Source: Actinoplanes campanulatus (GTDB taxonomy: Bacteria > Actinomycetota > Actinomycetes > Mycobacteriales > Micromonosporaceae). From it: DNA of 64,000 nt. Every line of letters begins with the position of its first letter. Position 1 is the first letter of the stretch. The DNA lies in NCBI RefSeq assembly GCF_014647795.1, contig NZ_BMPW01000005.1, positions 359,839 through 423,838 of the forward strand. The letters run 5' to 3'. Positions 16,419 through 25,360 of the stretch are shown piece by piece. A program made the position numbers and the translations under genes. Under the pieces are notes generated by a model. The model saw only the letters and a program-made list of their open reading frames with translations, was not told where the DNA came from and did not search any database.

Positions 16419-17622
16419 GCCGCTCGGCCAGGTGCCGTGCGACGAAGCGGGCGTCGTCCTCGATGCCGTGCAGCAGCGTCGACCGGCGACGGCGCAGCAC
16501 CGGCAGGCCCAGCGCGTAGAGACCCGGACTGTCCACGACACCGCCGTCGTGGCGCAGCCGGCCCTTCTCGTCCACGACCGGCACGTCCAGCCAGCGGTAG
16601 TCGGGCCGGAACCCGGTCGCCCAGATGATCGTGGCGATCTCACCGCCGCGCAGATCGAGCCGCAGCCTCGGCGCCGCCGGAATCCGGGTCGGCTCGAACC
16701 CGGCCGGGCCGTCACCGATCCCGGCCCACTCGTCGAATCCGGCCAGCAGCCGTCTCATCTTGAGGTCGGCCAGCGAACAGACGTTGCGCAGGCCGCCGGA
16801 GAACAGCGCCGCCCCGTCCCGGATCACCGCGAGCCGCCCGACCGGTTCGACACCGAGCCCGGTCAGCGCGTTGAGGTCGATGGTGGTGCCCGGTTCGCCG
16901 ACCAGTTGCGGCGACGGCAGCCGCCGGGCGCGGGCGAGGTCCTCGATCTCGTCGTAGCTCTGCGCCCACACCCCGGTCGCGTCCATCCACCACAGCACGT
17001 CACGGCCGCGATAGGTCCGTGGCAGGCGAACGTGCTCGCCCACCGACAGCACCACCGGCCGCCCGGACCGTCGCACCTCGGCGGCGAGCTGCACACCGGT
17101 CGCCGACGCCCCGACCACGAGCACCCCGCCGTCGGGCAGCGACCCGGGGTTTCGGTACTCGAACGGGGTCAGCTGCGTGATCCCGTCGGGCACGCCGGCG
17201 GCGCACTCCGGCACGACCGGCGCGTTGCACGCGCCGGACGCGATCACGACGGTCACGCAGTCCAGGTCACCCTCGTCGGTGCATACCTGATAGCCGCCAT
17301 CGGTACGCCGGACCGAAGTGACAGTGGTGTTCTCCCGGACCGGCGCGGCGGTGACCGTCGCGTAGTCGCCGATGAAGTCGGCCACCTGGCCGGCCGTCAT
17401 GTACCCGTCCGGATCCGGCCCGCCGTACGCGTGGCCGGGCAGCCGGTTCAGCCAGTTCGGCGTGAGCAGGCGCAGCGAGTCCCACCGTTCCCGCCGCCAC
17501 GTGTTGGCGATCCGGCCCCGCTCCAGCACGATGTGGTCGATCGACCGCTCGCTCAGGAAGTGGCTGGCGGCGAGGCCGGCGTGCCCGGCGCCGATGACGA
17601 CCGTGGTGACCCGTTGCGACAC
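16396..17622 (-). CDS. Flavin-containing monooxygenase-like FAD/NAD(P) oxidoreductase
   Basis: 408 residues. The FAD-binding GxGxxG (VIGAGHAGLAASH) is at residue 10, the NADPH-binding GxSxxG (VVGASATGVQLA) near 170, and the late ATGFRPDY motif near 335: the layout of FMO/Baeyer-Villiger-type and CzcO-like enzymes. The FMO fingerprint FxGxxxHxxx(Y/F) is not evident, so the oxygenated substrate, if any, is unknown. GTG start immediately after the stop of the OsmC gene (TGAGTG), so both form one unit. Confidence 0.85.
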   Translation of the reverse strand: MSQRVTTVVIGAGHAGLAASHFLSERSIDHIVLERGRIANTWRRERWDSLRLLTPNWLNRLPGHAYGGPDPDGYMTAGQVADFIGDYATVTAAPVRENTTVTSVRRTDGGYQVCTDEGDLDCVTVVIASGACNAPVVPECAAGVPDGITQLTPFEYRNPGSLPDGGVLVVGASATGVQLAAEVRRSGRPVVLSVGEHVRLPRTYRGRDVLWWMDATGVWAQSYDEIEDLARARRLPSPQLVGEPGTTIDLNALTGLGVEPVGRLAVIRDGAALFSGGLRNVCSLADLKMRRLLAGFDEWAGIGDGPAGFEPTRIPAAPRLRLDLRGGEIATIIWATGFRPDYRWLDVPVVDEKGRLRHDGGVVDSPGLYALGLPVLRRRRSTLLHGIEDDARFVARHLAERLTPRVVA

Positions 17623-18171
17623 TCAGGCGACCTCGACCGTGACACTGGTCGGGTTGGTGAGCGCGTCGTAGACGGCGGACCGTTTCTGCGACTGCGCGAC
17701 CAGGGCCTCGATCTCCTCGCGGCTGGCGTCGGCGTCGATGGTGAAGGTGACCTTGACGTCGTTGAAGCCGTTGCGGACGTCACTGTCGGCGCCGAGGATG
17801 CCGCGGATGTCGTGGTTGCCCTCGACCGTCGAGGTGACCGAACGCAGTTGGATGCCCCGGTTCTGGGCAACCGAGGCGACGCCGGCGGTGAGGCAGCCGG
17901 CCAGACCGACCAGCAGGTACTCGATCGGGGTGATGCCGTTGTCCTCGGCCGCGAAGATCTCCGGGTGGTCGGCGGTGAACTCGGTCTTCGTCTTGTGCGA
18001 CTGCTCCTGGCCGAGGCCGAAGAAGTTCTGGATCGTGGTGGTGCTGTGCACGCCGTTCTTCCACGTGGAGGTGGCACGCCAGGTGAACTGGGCGGCCTCC
18101 GGCGCGCCCTTGAGGGCTTCGCGCGCATCGAGCAGGGCCTGAACGTTGACGCCGTTATCGGTGGTGGTCAT
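17623..18171 (-). CDS. OsmC-family protein
   Basis: 182 residues. Core motif PIEYLLVGLAGCLTAGVASVA carries the first conserved Cys (residue 93). The place of the second redox Cys near the C-terminus (normally Cys-Pro) reads QKRSAVYDALTNP, with Ser165 instead, so the canonical thiol-peroxidase pair is incomplete, as in some OsmC-like subfamilies. ATG start preceded by ggaagg. First gene of a pair with the flavin monooxygenase; divergent from metX. Confidence 0.88.
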   Translation of the reverse strand: MTTTDNGVNVQALLDAREALKGAPEAAQFTWRATSTWKNGVHSTTTIQNFFGLGQEQSHKTKTEFTADHPEIFAAEDNGITPIEYLLVGLAGCLTAGVASVAQNRGIQLRSVTSTVEGNHDIRGILGADSDVRNGFNDVKVTFTIDADASREEIEALVAQSQKRSAVYDALTNPTSVTVEVA

Positions 18172-18260
18172 GGCTGGAATCCTTCCGCTTGATCCACTCT
18201 TCTACAACACCCATCGGGATGCTAGACAATGATCTTGGCCTGGCCTAGCGTTGTTTCCTG

Positions 18261-19409
18261 ATGACGACAGTCGGTGTGGTGAAGACACGGTTCCTGGACC
18301 TGCCGGAGCCACTGCCGCTCGACTGTGGGCGCGAGCTGCGGTCGGTCCGGGTGGCCTACGAGACGTACGGCACCCTCGCCCCCGATCGGGACAACGTCAT
18401 TCTCGTCTGCCACGCGCTCTCCGGTGACGCACACGCCGCCGGAATCGCCGCGGTTCCCCCGCAGGAGGGCACCCGGGAAGGTTTCGAGAAGAGCCTCGGC
18501 TGGTGGGACGGCATGATCGGGCCGGGCAAGGCGTTCGACACCGACCGCTGGTTCGTGGTCTCCACCAACCTGCTCGGCGGCTGCCGTGGCACGACCGGCC
18601 CGTCGTCGATCGATCCGGCCACCGGCGAGCCGTACGGGCCGGACTTCCCGGTGATCACGGTCGCCGACATGGTCCGGTGTGAACGCGCGTTCCTGGCCCA
18701 GCTCGGCATCGACCGGCTGGCCGCGGTGGCCGGCGGCTCCCTCGGCGGCATGCAGGCCCTCCAGTGGGCGATCGACCACCCTTCCGATGTCGGCGCGATC
18801 GTCGTGATCGCCTCCACGCACGCGCTGCAGCCGCAGGGGGTGGCGTGGAACGCGATCGCCCGCGAGTCGATCCAGCGCGACCCCGACTGGCAGGGCGGCC
18901 GCTACTACGGCACCGGCCGCTCCCCCGACGCCGGGATGGGCGTGGCCCGCATGGTCGGGCACATCACCTACCTGTCGGCGCCGGGCCTGGCGGCGAAATT
19001 CGGGCGCCGCCTGCAATCCGGTGCGGACATCCGCTACACGATCAGCGAACCCGAGTACGAGGTGGAGAACTACCTGCGCCATCAGGCCGCCTCGTTCGTA
19101 CGCCGCTTCGACGCCAACACCTACCTCTACACGTCCCGGGCGCTCACCTACTTCGACCTGGCCCGCGACCACGGCTCGCTGGAGGCCGCACTGGAGAAGG
19201 TCCAGGCGCGTACGCTGCTGATCTCCTTCAGCTCCGACTGGCTCTACCCGCCGGCCGCCTCCCGGGAGATCGCCGACGTGCTGACCGGGCTCGGCAAGCC
19301 GGTGCAGAACCACGTCATCGACGCGCCCTACGGCCACGACTGCTTCCTGCTGGAAGAGGCCCGGCAGACCCCCATCGTCCGCGACTTCCTCGAGGAGAAG
19401 AATTCATGA
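18261..19409 (+). CDS. metX: Homoserine O-acetyltransferase
   Basis: 382 residues, alpha/beta hydrolase. It transfers acetyl from acetyl-CoA to L-homoserine, giving O-acetylhomoserine for methionine synthesis. Motifs: HALSGDAHA near the start, nucleophile elbow AGGSLGGMQALQW, then SFSSDWLYPP with the Asp and YGHDCFLLE with the His of the triad. Length is standard. It overlaps metY by an ATGA, so substrate-making and substrate-using enzymes are co-translated. No riboswitch-like structure was recognised in the 89-bp upstream gap. Confidence 0.95.
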   Translation: MTTVGVVKTRFLDLPEPLPLDCGRELRSVRVAYETYGTLAPDRDNVILVCHALSGDAHAAGIAAVPPQEGTREGFEKSLGWWDGMIGPGKAFDTDRWFVVSTNLLGGCRGTTGPSSIDPATGEPYGPDFPVITVADMVRCERAFLAQLGIDRLAAVAGGSLGGMQALQWAIDHPSDVGAIVVIASTHALQPQGVAWNAIARESIQRDPDWQGGRYYGTGRSPDAGMGVARMVGHITYLSAPGLAAKFGRRLQSGADIRYTISEPEYEVENYLRHQAASFVRRFDANTYLYTSRALTYFDLARDHGSLEAALEKVQARTLLISFSSDWLYPPAASREIADVLTGLGKPVQNHVIDAPYGHDCFLLEEARQTPIVRDFLEEKNS

Positions 19410-20707
19410 GCCGGGCGGAGGAGCCGCACGAGTTCGGGTTCGAGACCAGGCAACTGCACGCCGGGCAGCGGCCGGATCCGAACACCGGCGCCCGGGCGGT
19501 GCCGATCTTCCAAACCACCAGCTACGTCTTCGAGGATCCGGAGTCGGCGGCCGCCTACTTCAACCTCCAGGAGTACGGCAACACCTACTCGCGCATCATG
19601 AACCCGACCGTGGCCGTCTTCGAGGAACGGGTGGCCAACCTGGAGGGCGGCAGCGGCGCGGTCGCCTTCGCCAGCGGGATCGCGGCCCAGGCGGCGGCCC
19701 TGTTCACCCTGTTGGAGCCGGGTGACCACGTGGTCGCGTCGTCGGCCCTCTACGGCGGCACCGTCAACCAGCTCAAACATCTGCTGCGCAAGATGAACGT
19801 GGAGCTGACCTGGGTGGACCCGGACGACCCGGAGCTCTGGCGCAAGGCGGTCCGGGACACCACGAAGGCGTTCTTCGGCGAGACGATCGGCAACCCGGGC
19901 GGCAACGTCCTGGACATCGCCACGATCGCCGGGATCGCCCACGAGCACGGGCTGCCGCTGGTCGTGGACAACACGTTCGCCACGCCGTACCTGTGCCGGC
20001 CGATCGACTGGGGCGCCGACATCGTGGTGCACTCGGCCACCAAGTTCATCGGCGGGCACGGCACCAGCATCGGCGGCGTGGTCGTGGAGGCCGGCACGTT
20101 CGACTGGTCCAACGGCCGTTTCCCGGTGGTCGCCGACCCCTCGCCCGCCTACCACGGCTTGAAGTTCCATGAGACGTTCGGCACCTACGGCTATCTCATG
20201 AAACTGCGCGCCGAGACGCTGCGGGACCTCGGTGGCGCGATGTCGCCGTTCAACGCGTTCCTGTTCCTCCAGGGCCTGGAGACGCTGTCGCTGCGGATGG
20301 AACGGCACGTGGCGAACGCCCGCCGGGTCGCCGAGTTCCTGTCCACCCACCCGCTGGCCTCGAACATCACCTATCCCGGCCTGCCCGGCAGCCGCTACCG
20401 GCCGCTGGTGGAGAGGTATCTTCCGCTCGGCCCGGGCGCGGTCTTCTCGTTCGACTGCGCGGGCGGCCGCGACGGCGGCCAGAACCTCATCCGCGGCGTG
20501 CGGCTGTGGTCACATCTGGCCAACGTCGGCGACGCGAAGAGCCTCATCATCCATCCGGCCAGCACCACACACCGACAACTGAGCGACGACGAGCTGCGGG
20601 CCGCCGGGGTCGGGCCGGGAACGGTCCGGCTGTCGGTCGGCACCGAGTCGGTCGAGGACCTGATCTGGGACCTGGAGCAGGGCTTCCGGGAGGTGGCGGC
20701 GCCGTGA
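19406..20707 (+). CDS. metY: O-acetylhomoserine sulfhydrylase (PLP enzyme)
   Basis: 433 residues. Cys/Met-metabolism PLP family: TRQLHAGQ at the start, the YSRIMNPT phosphate-binding region, VDNTFATPYLCRP, and SATKFIGGHG with the PLP lysine. The length and the FNLQEYGNTYSRI region fit MetY rather than the shorter cystathionine synthases. It converts O-acetylhomoserine and sulfide to homocysteine. ATG 19406 overlaps the metX stop; the stop overlaps the next start (GTGA). Confidence 0.95.
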   Translation: MSRAEEPHEFGFETRQLHAGQRPDPNTGARAVPIFQTTSYVFEDPESAAAYFNLQEYGNTYSRIMNPTVAVFEERVANLEGGSGAVAFASGIAAQAAALFTLLEPGDHVVASSALYGGTVNQLKHLLRKMNVELTWVDPDDPELWRKAVRDTTKAFFGETIGNPGGNVLDIATIAGIAHEHGLPLVVDNTFATPYLCRPIDWGADIVVHSATKFIGGHGTSIGGVVVEAGTFDWSNGRFPVVADPSPAYHGLKFHETFGTYGYLMKLRAETLRDLGGAMSPFNAFLFLQGLETLSLRMERHVANARRVAEFLSTHPLASNITYPGLPGSRYRPLVERYLPLGPGAVFSFDCAGGRDGGQNLIRGVRLWSHLANVGDAKSLIIHPASTTHRQLSDDELRAAGVGPGTVRLSVGTESVEDLIWDLEQGFREVAAP

Positions 20708-21180
20708 CCACGCGATACCAGGATCCGCTGACCATCCAGCGGGTGCTCAACACGGCGAAGACGATCGCGATCGTCGGCCTGTCCGGAAACGAGCTGAGGG
20801 CCAGCTATTTCGTCGGCTACTACATGCGACGGCACGGCTACCGCATCATTCCGGTCAACCCGCGCGAGTCCGCGATCCTCGGCGAGACCTCCTACCCGAG
20901 CCTGACCGACGTGCCCGTACCGATCGATGTGGTGAACGTCTTCCGCGCCCCGAGCGCGTTGCCGGAGATCGCCCGGCAGGCGGTGTCGATCGGCGCGGGC
21001 ACGCTGTGGACCCAGTTCGGCGTGATCAATCAGGAGGGCGCGGACATCGCCTCCTCCGGCGGCCTCACCGTGATCGTGGACCGCTGCCTGAAGGTCGAAC
21101 ACGCCCGCTACGTCGGCCGCATGCACTGGCTCGGCTTCAACACCCAGCGCATCACCTCAGTCCGCTCCGGCCTCCAGTAG
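20704..21180 (+). CDS. CoA-binding (Rossmann) domain protein
   Basis: 158 residues of the YccU/CoA_binding_2 type: KTIAIVGLSGNELRASYFVGYYM is the nucleotide loop, followed by PVNPRES, GETSYPSLTDVP and VDVVNVFR. GTG start overlaps the metY stop. Such genes often follow metY in actinomycetes, but the function is not established; CoA binding is inferred from the fold. Confidence 0.88.
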   Translation: MTTRYQDPLTIQRVLNTAKTIAIVGLSGNELRASYFVGYYMRRHGYRIIPVNPRESAILGETSYPSLTDVPVPIDVVNVFRAPSALPEIARQAVSIGAGTLWTQFGVINQEGADIASSGGLTVIVDRCLKVEHARYVGRMHWLGFNTQRITSVRSGLQ

Positions 21181-21248
21181 GCCACCCCGCCCATCCGACC
21201 ACCCTTCCTCCGGCCGGATAAAACCAACCTTCAGGACCAAACCCGTTT

Positions 21249-21704
21249 CCGGTACGAGTGACCCCGCCCCGCCATTTCGGACCGTTCCGCCCAGCCACGC
21301 GAGCCGGCTGCCCACTCCGGGCCGTGCCGCGCCCGCCGGGCTTGAGCGGGTGGTCCCGCAGGCCGGCCTCATCCCCGCTCCCCCTCGTGCCGCCGGTCCC
21401 GGCCACCGCAGGGCGTCCCCCGCGACCCGAGGCGGGTGAGCGCACACGCCGGCCGGCCCGTGTTCACCCACACCCGCTGTCACCACATCCACCGCACACG
21501 CGAAGCCGTCCGTGCGCGGCCACCCGTGCAGCCCTTGCCGCTGCCCTCGCGTGGGCGGCGGCAAGGCTGGAGTGGCAGTAAGGCCGGCCCGCGGGACCAC
21601 CCGGTCCAAGCCCGGCGGGCGCGGCACGGGCGCGACCCGGCAGTCTGCTCGCGCGGAGCTGGCGAAACGGCCCTGAAGGGGCGGGACGGGGTCACCCGTA
21701 CCGG
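21249..21704. repeat. Long imperfect inverted repeat (two ~122-bp arms)
   Basis: The 532-bp gap between 21181 and 21712 has no convincing gene. Its left arm (21249-21372, starting CCGGTACGAGTGACCCCG) matches the reverse complement of the right arm (21581-21704) at roughly four bases in five by eye, including a perfect 20-mer GTGCCGCGCCCGCCGGGCTT. The 208-bp centre contains a smaller hairpin near 21530-21565. A third copy of the arm lies at 63562-63682. Confidence 0.8.
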
Positions 21705-21712
21705 AGAATGGT

Positions 21713-22591
21713 TCAAGCGGGTTTGAGGTCGAGGGCCGCGGCAGCCCGGGTGAGGGCGTCGATGTGCTGGTCGACCGTGGTGATGCCGGGCTGGGTGGTG
21801 TTGACGGCAAGGTGCGTGGCGCCGGCTTCCCGCCACGCCTGCGCCTTCTCGGCCAGTTCGTCGGCCGAGCCGGTCCATGGGACGCCGGCTTCCAGGCCGA
21901 TGGCGGCGGGGTCCCGGCCGGCTTCGACGGCCGCCCGGTTGATGACACGCTGGGCCGCTTCGAGTTCGGCGCTGCCGGGCGCCAGCTGCGGGAACCAGCC
22001 GTCGCCGAGCCGGCCGATGCGGCGGTAGGCGGGCACCGAGCCGGCGCCGAACCAGAGCGGAATCGGCCGCTGCACCGGGTGCGGCGCGATGCCGGCGCCG
22101 GTGACCGTCTCGAACTCGCCGCGGTGGGTGATCGACCGCTCCGTCCAGTAGCGGCGCAGCAGGGTGATCTGCTCGTCGTAGCGGCGGCCGCGGTTGTCGA
22201 AATCCTGGCCGAGCGCCTCGAACTCGACATGGTTCCAGCCGACGCCGATGCCGAGCCGGAACCGGCCGCCGGTCAGCAGGTCGACCTCGGCGGCCTGCTT
22301 GGCGACCAGGGCGGTCTGCCGCTGCGGCAGGATGATGACGGCGGTGGCCAGTTCCAGCGAGGTGATCGCGGCGAGGTAGCCGAAGAGGACGAACGGCTCG
22401 TGGAAGGTGCTGTCCACATCGTAGGGGCGGGTCCAGCCGGGATGGGCCGCCCGGTCGGCCCCGAGCACGTGGTCGGCGGCCCGCAGATGGGTGTAGCCCA
22501 GTTCCTCGACGGCCTGTGCGTAGGCGCGGACCGCGATGCGGTCCGCGCCCAGCGTGGTCTGCGGGAAGATCACTCCGATGCGCGGCGTCAT
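21713..22591 (-). CDS. LLM-class (probably F420-dependent) oxidoreductase
   Basis: 292 residues. TIM-barrel luciferase-like: RIGVIFPQTTLG, then RAADHVLG, AVIILPQRQTALVAKQAAEVDLLTGGRFRLGIGVGWN and PLWFGAGSVPAYRRIGRLGDGWFP, wording typical of the F420-binding TIGR03619-like subfamily. It reduces or oxidises an unknown substrate. Stands alone, with the large inverted repeat directly after its stop and a divergence-free 36-bp gap to the lipase gene. Confidence 0.85.
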   Translation of the reverse strand: MTPRIGVIFPQTTLGADRIAVRAYAQAVEELGYTHLRAADHVLGADRAAHPGWTRPYDVDSTFHEPFVLFGYLAAITSLELATAVIILPQRQTALVAKQAAEVDLLTGGRFRLGIGVGWNHVEFEALGQDFDNRGRRYDEQITLLRRYWTERSITHRGEFETVTGAGIAPHPVQRPIPLWFGAGSVPAYRRIGRLGDGWFPQLAPGSAELEAAQRVINRAAVEAGRDPAAIGLEAGVPWTGSADELAEKAQAWREAGATHLAVNTTQPGITTVDQHIDALTRAAAALDLKPA

Positions 22592-22627
22592 GCCGCCAGC
22601 CTAGTGACATCCCCCTGTTGACAGTTG

Positions 22628-23947
22628 TTACGATCCGTTCAAGGCGGAGCAGTTGGCGGTGGCCGGGCGGTCGGCCAGCCGGTCGCGGAGCCAGCCGACC
22701 GCGGTGCCCTGGTCCTTGACCAGCGGTCCGAAGTGGTTGATCACCGGGCTGGGAAGCCTGGGCAGGCTGATCGGGGCGAAGACGACGTCACCGCCGAGCC
22801 GGCACCAGTCGGCGGCCATGGTGCGGGCCTGCGCGAACGGGACGAGGTTGTCGTTGACGCCGGTGGCCACCCGGATCACGCCAGTGGGCCTGAGCGTCCC
22901 GATGGTCTGCCCGGCGAGGTAGTCGCGCAGGGCCGGCTCGGTCTTGATGATCTGGGAGACCGACTGGCCGGTGGTCGTCCAGGCCGTGCTGCGCTTGTTG
23001 GCGTAGGTGAGGAGGGCGTCGCCGACGCACATCGTGGACAGCTTCTTGAGCGTCGACCGGCCGGCGTCGTTGAGGTAGTGGTCGAGCAGCGGCTGGAGGG
23101 CCGGTTCGGACTGGGCGAAGCCGTTCACCGACCAGCCCAGCGCGCCCAGCAACTCGCTGCCGTCGATGGCCGCGGTGACGTCCGCCAGGTTCGCCGGGGG
23201 CGCGCCCGCGTAGGTGGCCTTCAACGGCACGTCCGGGGCGTAGGTGGCCTGAAGTTCGGCGGCCGACGCGACCGCGCCACCGCCCTGGCTGTAACCGTAG
23301 AGCCCGACGCTGGACCGGTCGGTGAGCGAGGTGTTCGGCAGCGCCAGGGCGGCCCGGGCGGCGTCGAGCACGGCGTGGCCGGAATCGACCCGGTTGACGT
23401 AGGTGTGCAGGAGGTCGGGGGTGCCGAGTCCCAGGTAGTCGGTCTGCACGACGGCGATGCCCTTGGCGAGAAGCCGGTACATCGCCAGAACCTCGTAGCC
23501 GATCGAGACCGTCGTCTGGGAGCCCAGGCCGATGACCAGGCCCTTCTGGAGGGCCAGCGAGGTGGAGCACTGGTCGCCCTGGCCCATCGTGCCCGGGGCG
23601 AGCACGACCAGCGGGCGGGCGCCGGGTCCACGCCAGGCGGCGGCCGGTTCGATGTAGGCGCCGGTCACGGCGACCGGCCCACCGGCGGAATCGGTGGACC
23701 GGTACATGATGCGCGTCGCCTTACCCGGCAGCGTGCCGGTGATGCCGGGCAGCGACAGGGCGAGCTTGAGGGGTTCGGTGCGGATCAGCGTGCCGTTCGA
23801 CGCCGGCAGCACCGCCGGCGGGGTGTAGAACGCCGGGATCGTGACAGCACGGGACGTGACGGCCTCGGCCAGTTGGGCCGGTAGGACGGTCACCCCGGCG
23901 ACGGTTCCGGCGAGCAGTGCGGCGGAGATGCGGGTTCGTACGGACAT
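22628..23947 (-). CDS. Secreted lipase (LIP family)
   Basis: 439 residues with a signal peptide (residues about 1-29, ending AEA). The fold is alpha/beta hydrolase: LVVLAPGTMGQGDQC holds the oxyanion region, VGLYGYSQGGGAVASAAEL the nucleophile Ser in GYSQGG, and the region GVNDNLVPFAQARTMA plus the His in VINHFGPL are candidates for the acid and base. This order matches secretory lipases related to Candida lipase A. Likely hydrolyses acyl esters outside the cell. Confidence 0.88.
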   Translation of the reverse strand: MSVRTRISAALLAGTVAGVTVLPAQLAEAVTSRAVTIPAFYTPPAVLPASNGTLIRTEPLKLALSLPGITGTLPGKATRIMYRSTDSAGGPVAVTGAYIEPAAAWRGPGARPLVVLAPGTMGQGDQCSTSLALQKGLVIGLGSQTTVSIGYEVLAMYRLLAKGIAVVQTDYLGLGTPDLLHTYVNRVDSGHAVLDAARAALALPNTSLTDRSSVGLYGYSQGGGAVASAAELQATYAPDVPLKATYAGAPPANLADVTAAIDGSELLGALGWSVNGFAQSEPALQPLLDHYLNDAGRSTLKKLSTMCVGDALLTYANKRSTAWTTTGQSVSQIIKTEPALRDYLAGQTIGTLRPTGVIRVATGVNDNLVPFAQARTMAADWCRLGGDVVFAPISLPRLPSPVINHFGPLVKDQGTAVGWLRDRLADRPATANCSALNGS

Positions 23948-23968
23948 GTCCGGCCTCCCTCGGATGAG

Positions 23969-24023
23969 CCCGCACGTTCATCGACTGTTTCCGATGAGTC
24001 GTGCGGGTTACCGGACGGTAACC
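23969..24023. promoter_or_regulatory. Inverted-repeat cluster between lipase and PAP2 genes
   Basis: Two dyads in the 196-bp divergent gap: CCCGCACG (23969-23976) with CGTGCGGG (24000-24007), reinforced by inner TCATCG/CGATGA, and GGTTACC (24006-24012) with GGTAACC (24017-24023). They may be operators for the lipase promoter. No regulator gene is adjacent. Confidence 0.4.
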
Positions 24024-24143
24024 AGACGTAGTGAGACATTCCAGAGGTTGAATCCCTCACTCCAGTACCCTCACTTTCGTCAGGGGCCGGTCCTGACCGA
24101 CGTTCAATGTCCGGAGGCCCGACCGTGCCTACGGTTCATCGGC

Positions 24144-24782
24144 ATGGCAATCGAGACGCGGATCGAGAATGTTCCGGATGTGGCCGGTGGCTGGTACCGG
24201 GCGATCGTCGAGTGGGCGGCCACCACTCCGGAGTTCGTACAGGGCTTCATGGCGCACTTCACCGAGCTGGGCGTGGTGCTGCTGGCGGGAATGTGGGCGC
24301 TGACCCTCTGGCGCGCCCGCCGGAGCCCGGCCCTGACGAGGGTGCTGGCCGGCGGCGTGGGGGTGGTGCTCGCGTACGGGCTGAGCGAGTGGTCGAAGAC
24401 CTACCTGGACGCGGAACGCCCGTGCCGTACCTTCCCGGATCTGCCGATCGTGGCGAGCGAGTGCCCACCCACCGGAGACTGGTCGTTCCCGAGTAACCAC
24501 AGCACCATCGCGGCCGCCCTGGTCGTGGCGATCCTGCTGGTCTCCTGGCGGACGGGCCTGCTGGCGCTCCCGGTCGGGTTGCTGGCCGGATTCTCCCGGG
24601 TGTTCGTCGGCGTGCACTACCCGCACGACGTGGTGGCGGGTTTCCTGATCGGGGCGGTCGCCACCGCGATCGTGGTCTTCCTGCTGCCGCGCCTCCCGCT
24701 GATCAGAGAATTTCAGCCTGGTACGCGAGGAGCGCGGCCTGCACCCGGTTCCGCAGTCCGAGGCGGGCCAGGATCGCGCTGA
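24144..24782 (+). CDS. PAP2-superfamily membrane phosphatase
   Basis: 212 residues, about five transmembrane helices. The three phosphatase motifs are present: KTYLDAERP (KxxxxxxRP), PSNHS (PSGH variant) and SRVFVGVHYPHD (SRxxxxxHxxxD). Acts on undecaprenyl or phospholipid-type phosphates at the membrane. The C-terminal ~25 residues (after RLPLIREFQ) are low-complexity and are encoded across an 80-bp overlap with the convergent response-regulator gene, so this tail may be non-conserved read-out to the first stop. Confidence 0.88.
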   Translation: MAIETRIENVPDVAGGWYRAIVEWAATTPEFVQGFMAHFTELGVVLLAGMWALTLWRARRSPALTRVLAGGVGVVLAYGLSEWSKTYLDAERPCRTFPDLPIVASECPPTGDWSFPSNHSTIAAALVVAILLVSWRTGLLALPVGLLAGFSRVFVGVHYPHDVVAGFLIGAVATAIVVFLLPRLPLIREFQPGTRGARPAPGSAVRGGPGSR

Positions 24783-25350
24783 CGTGCGCCTTCACGGTCC
24801 CCTCGACGAGGTGCAGCCTGGCCGCGATCTCCGCGTTGGACAGTCCCTCGCCGACCAGCCGCAGGACGTCGCGTTCCCGCTCGGTGAGGACCGCCAGCTG
24901 GTCGCGGGCCGCCGCTCCCCGGGTCACGTGCCCGCCGCGGAAGTGGGTGATGACCCGGCGGGCGACCCGCGGCGACAGGTAGGCGCCGCCCTCGGCCACG
25001 GCCCGCACCCCGGCGATCAGCTCGCGGGGGTCGCCGGTCTTGAGGACGAACCCGCCGGCGCCGCCGTCCAGGGCCCGGGCGATGTACTCGTCCTCGGAGA
25101 AGGTGGTCAGCACGACGGTGGCGGTCGACGGCACGGTCCGCCGGATCTCGGCGATCGCCTCCAGACCGTCCATGACGGGCATCCGGATGTCGAGCAGCGC
25201 GACGTCGGGGCGGTGCAGGCGGGCCTGTTCCACCGCCTCCCGGCCGTCGGCGGCCTCGGCCACCACCTCGATCGACGGTTCTCCGGCGAGGATCGCGCGG
25301 ACGCCCGCACGGATCAGCGCCTCGTCGTCGGCGAGCATCACGCGGATCAA
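24703..25350 (-). CDS. NarL/LuxR-type response regulator
   Basis: 215 residues. Receiver domain residues 1-120 with acidic pocket DD (8-9), phosphoacceptor Asp54 (VALLDIRMP), Thr (VVLTTF) and Lys (FVLKTGDP). The C-terminal LuxR HTH (LTERERDVLRLVGEGLSNAEIAARLHL..VKAHVS) is complete. It follows the sensor kinase gene on the same strand by 10 bp, so the two form a two-component system. Target genes are unknown. Confidence 0.95.
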   Translation of the reverse strand: MIRVMLADDEALIRAGVRAILAGEPSIEVVAEAADGREAVEQARLHRPDVALLDIRMPVMDGLEAIAEIRRTVPSTATVVLTTFSEDEYIARALDGGAGGFVLKTGDPRELIAGVRAVAEGGAYLSPRVARRVITHFRGGHVTRGAAARDQLAVLTERERDVLRLVGEGLSNAEIAARLHLVEGTVKAHVSAILARLGLRNRVQAALLAYQAEIL

Positions 25351-25360
25351 CTCGGTCCTC

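Noticed and set aside
18172-18260. S-box or SAM riboswitch before metX
   Set aside because: The gap is only 89 bp, shared by two divergent genes, and no conserved riboswitch core was recognised.
21258-21726. Two short plus-strand frames inside the inverted repeat
   Set aside because: They are in repeat DNA, lack start sites and read as Pro/Arg-rich low complexity.
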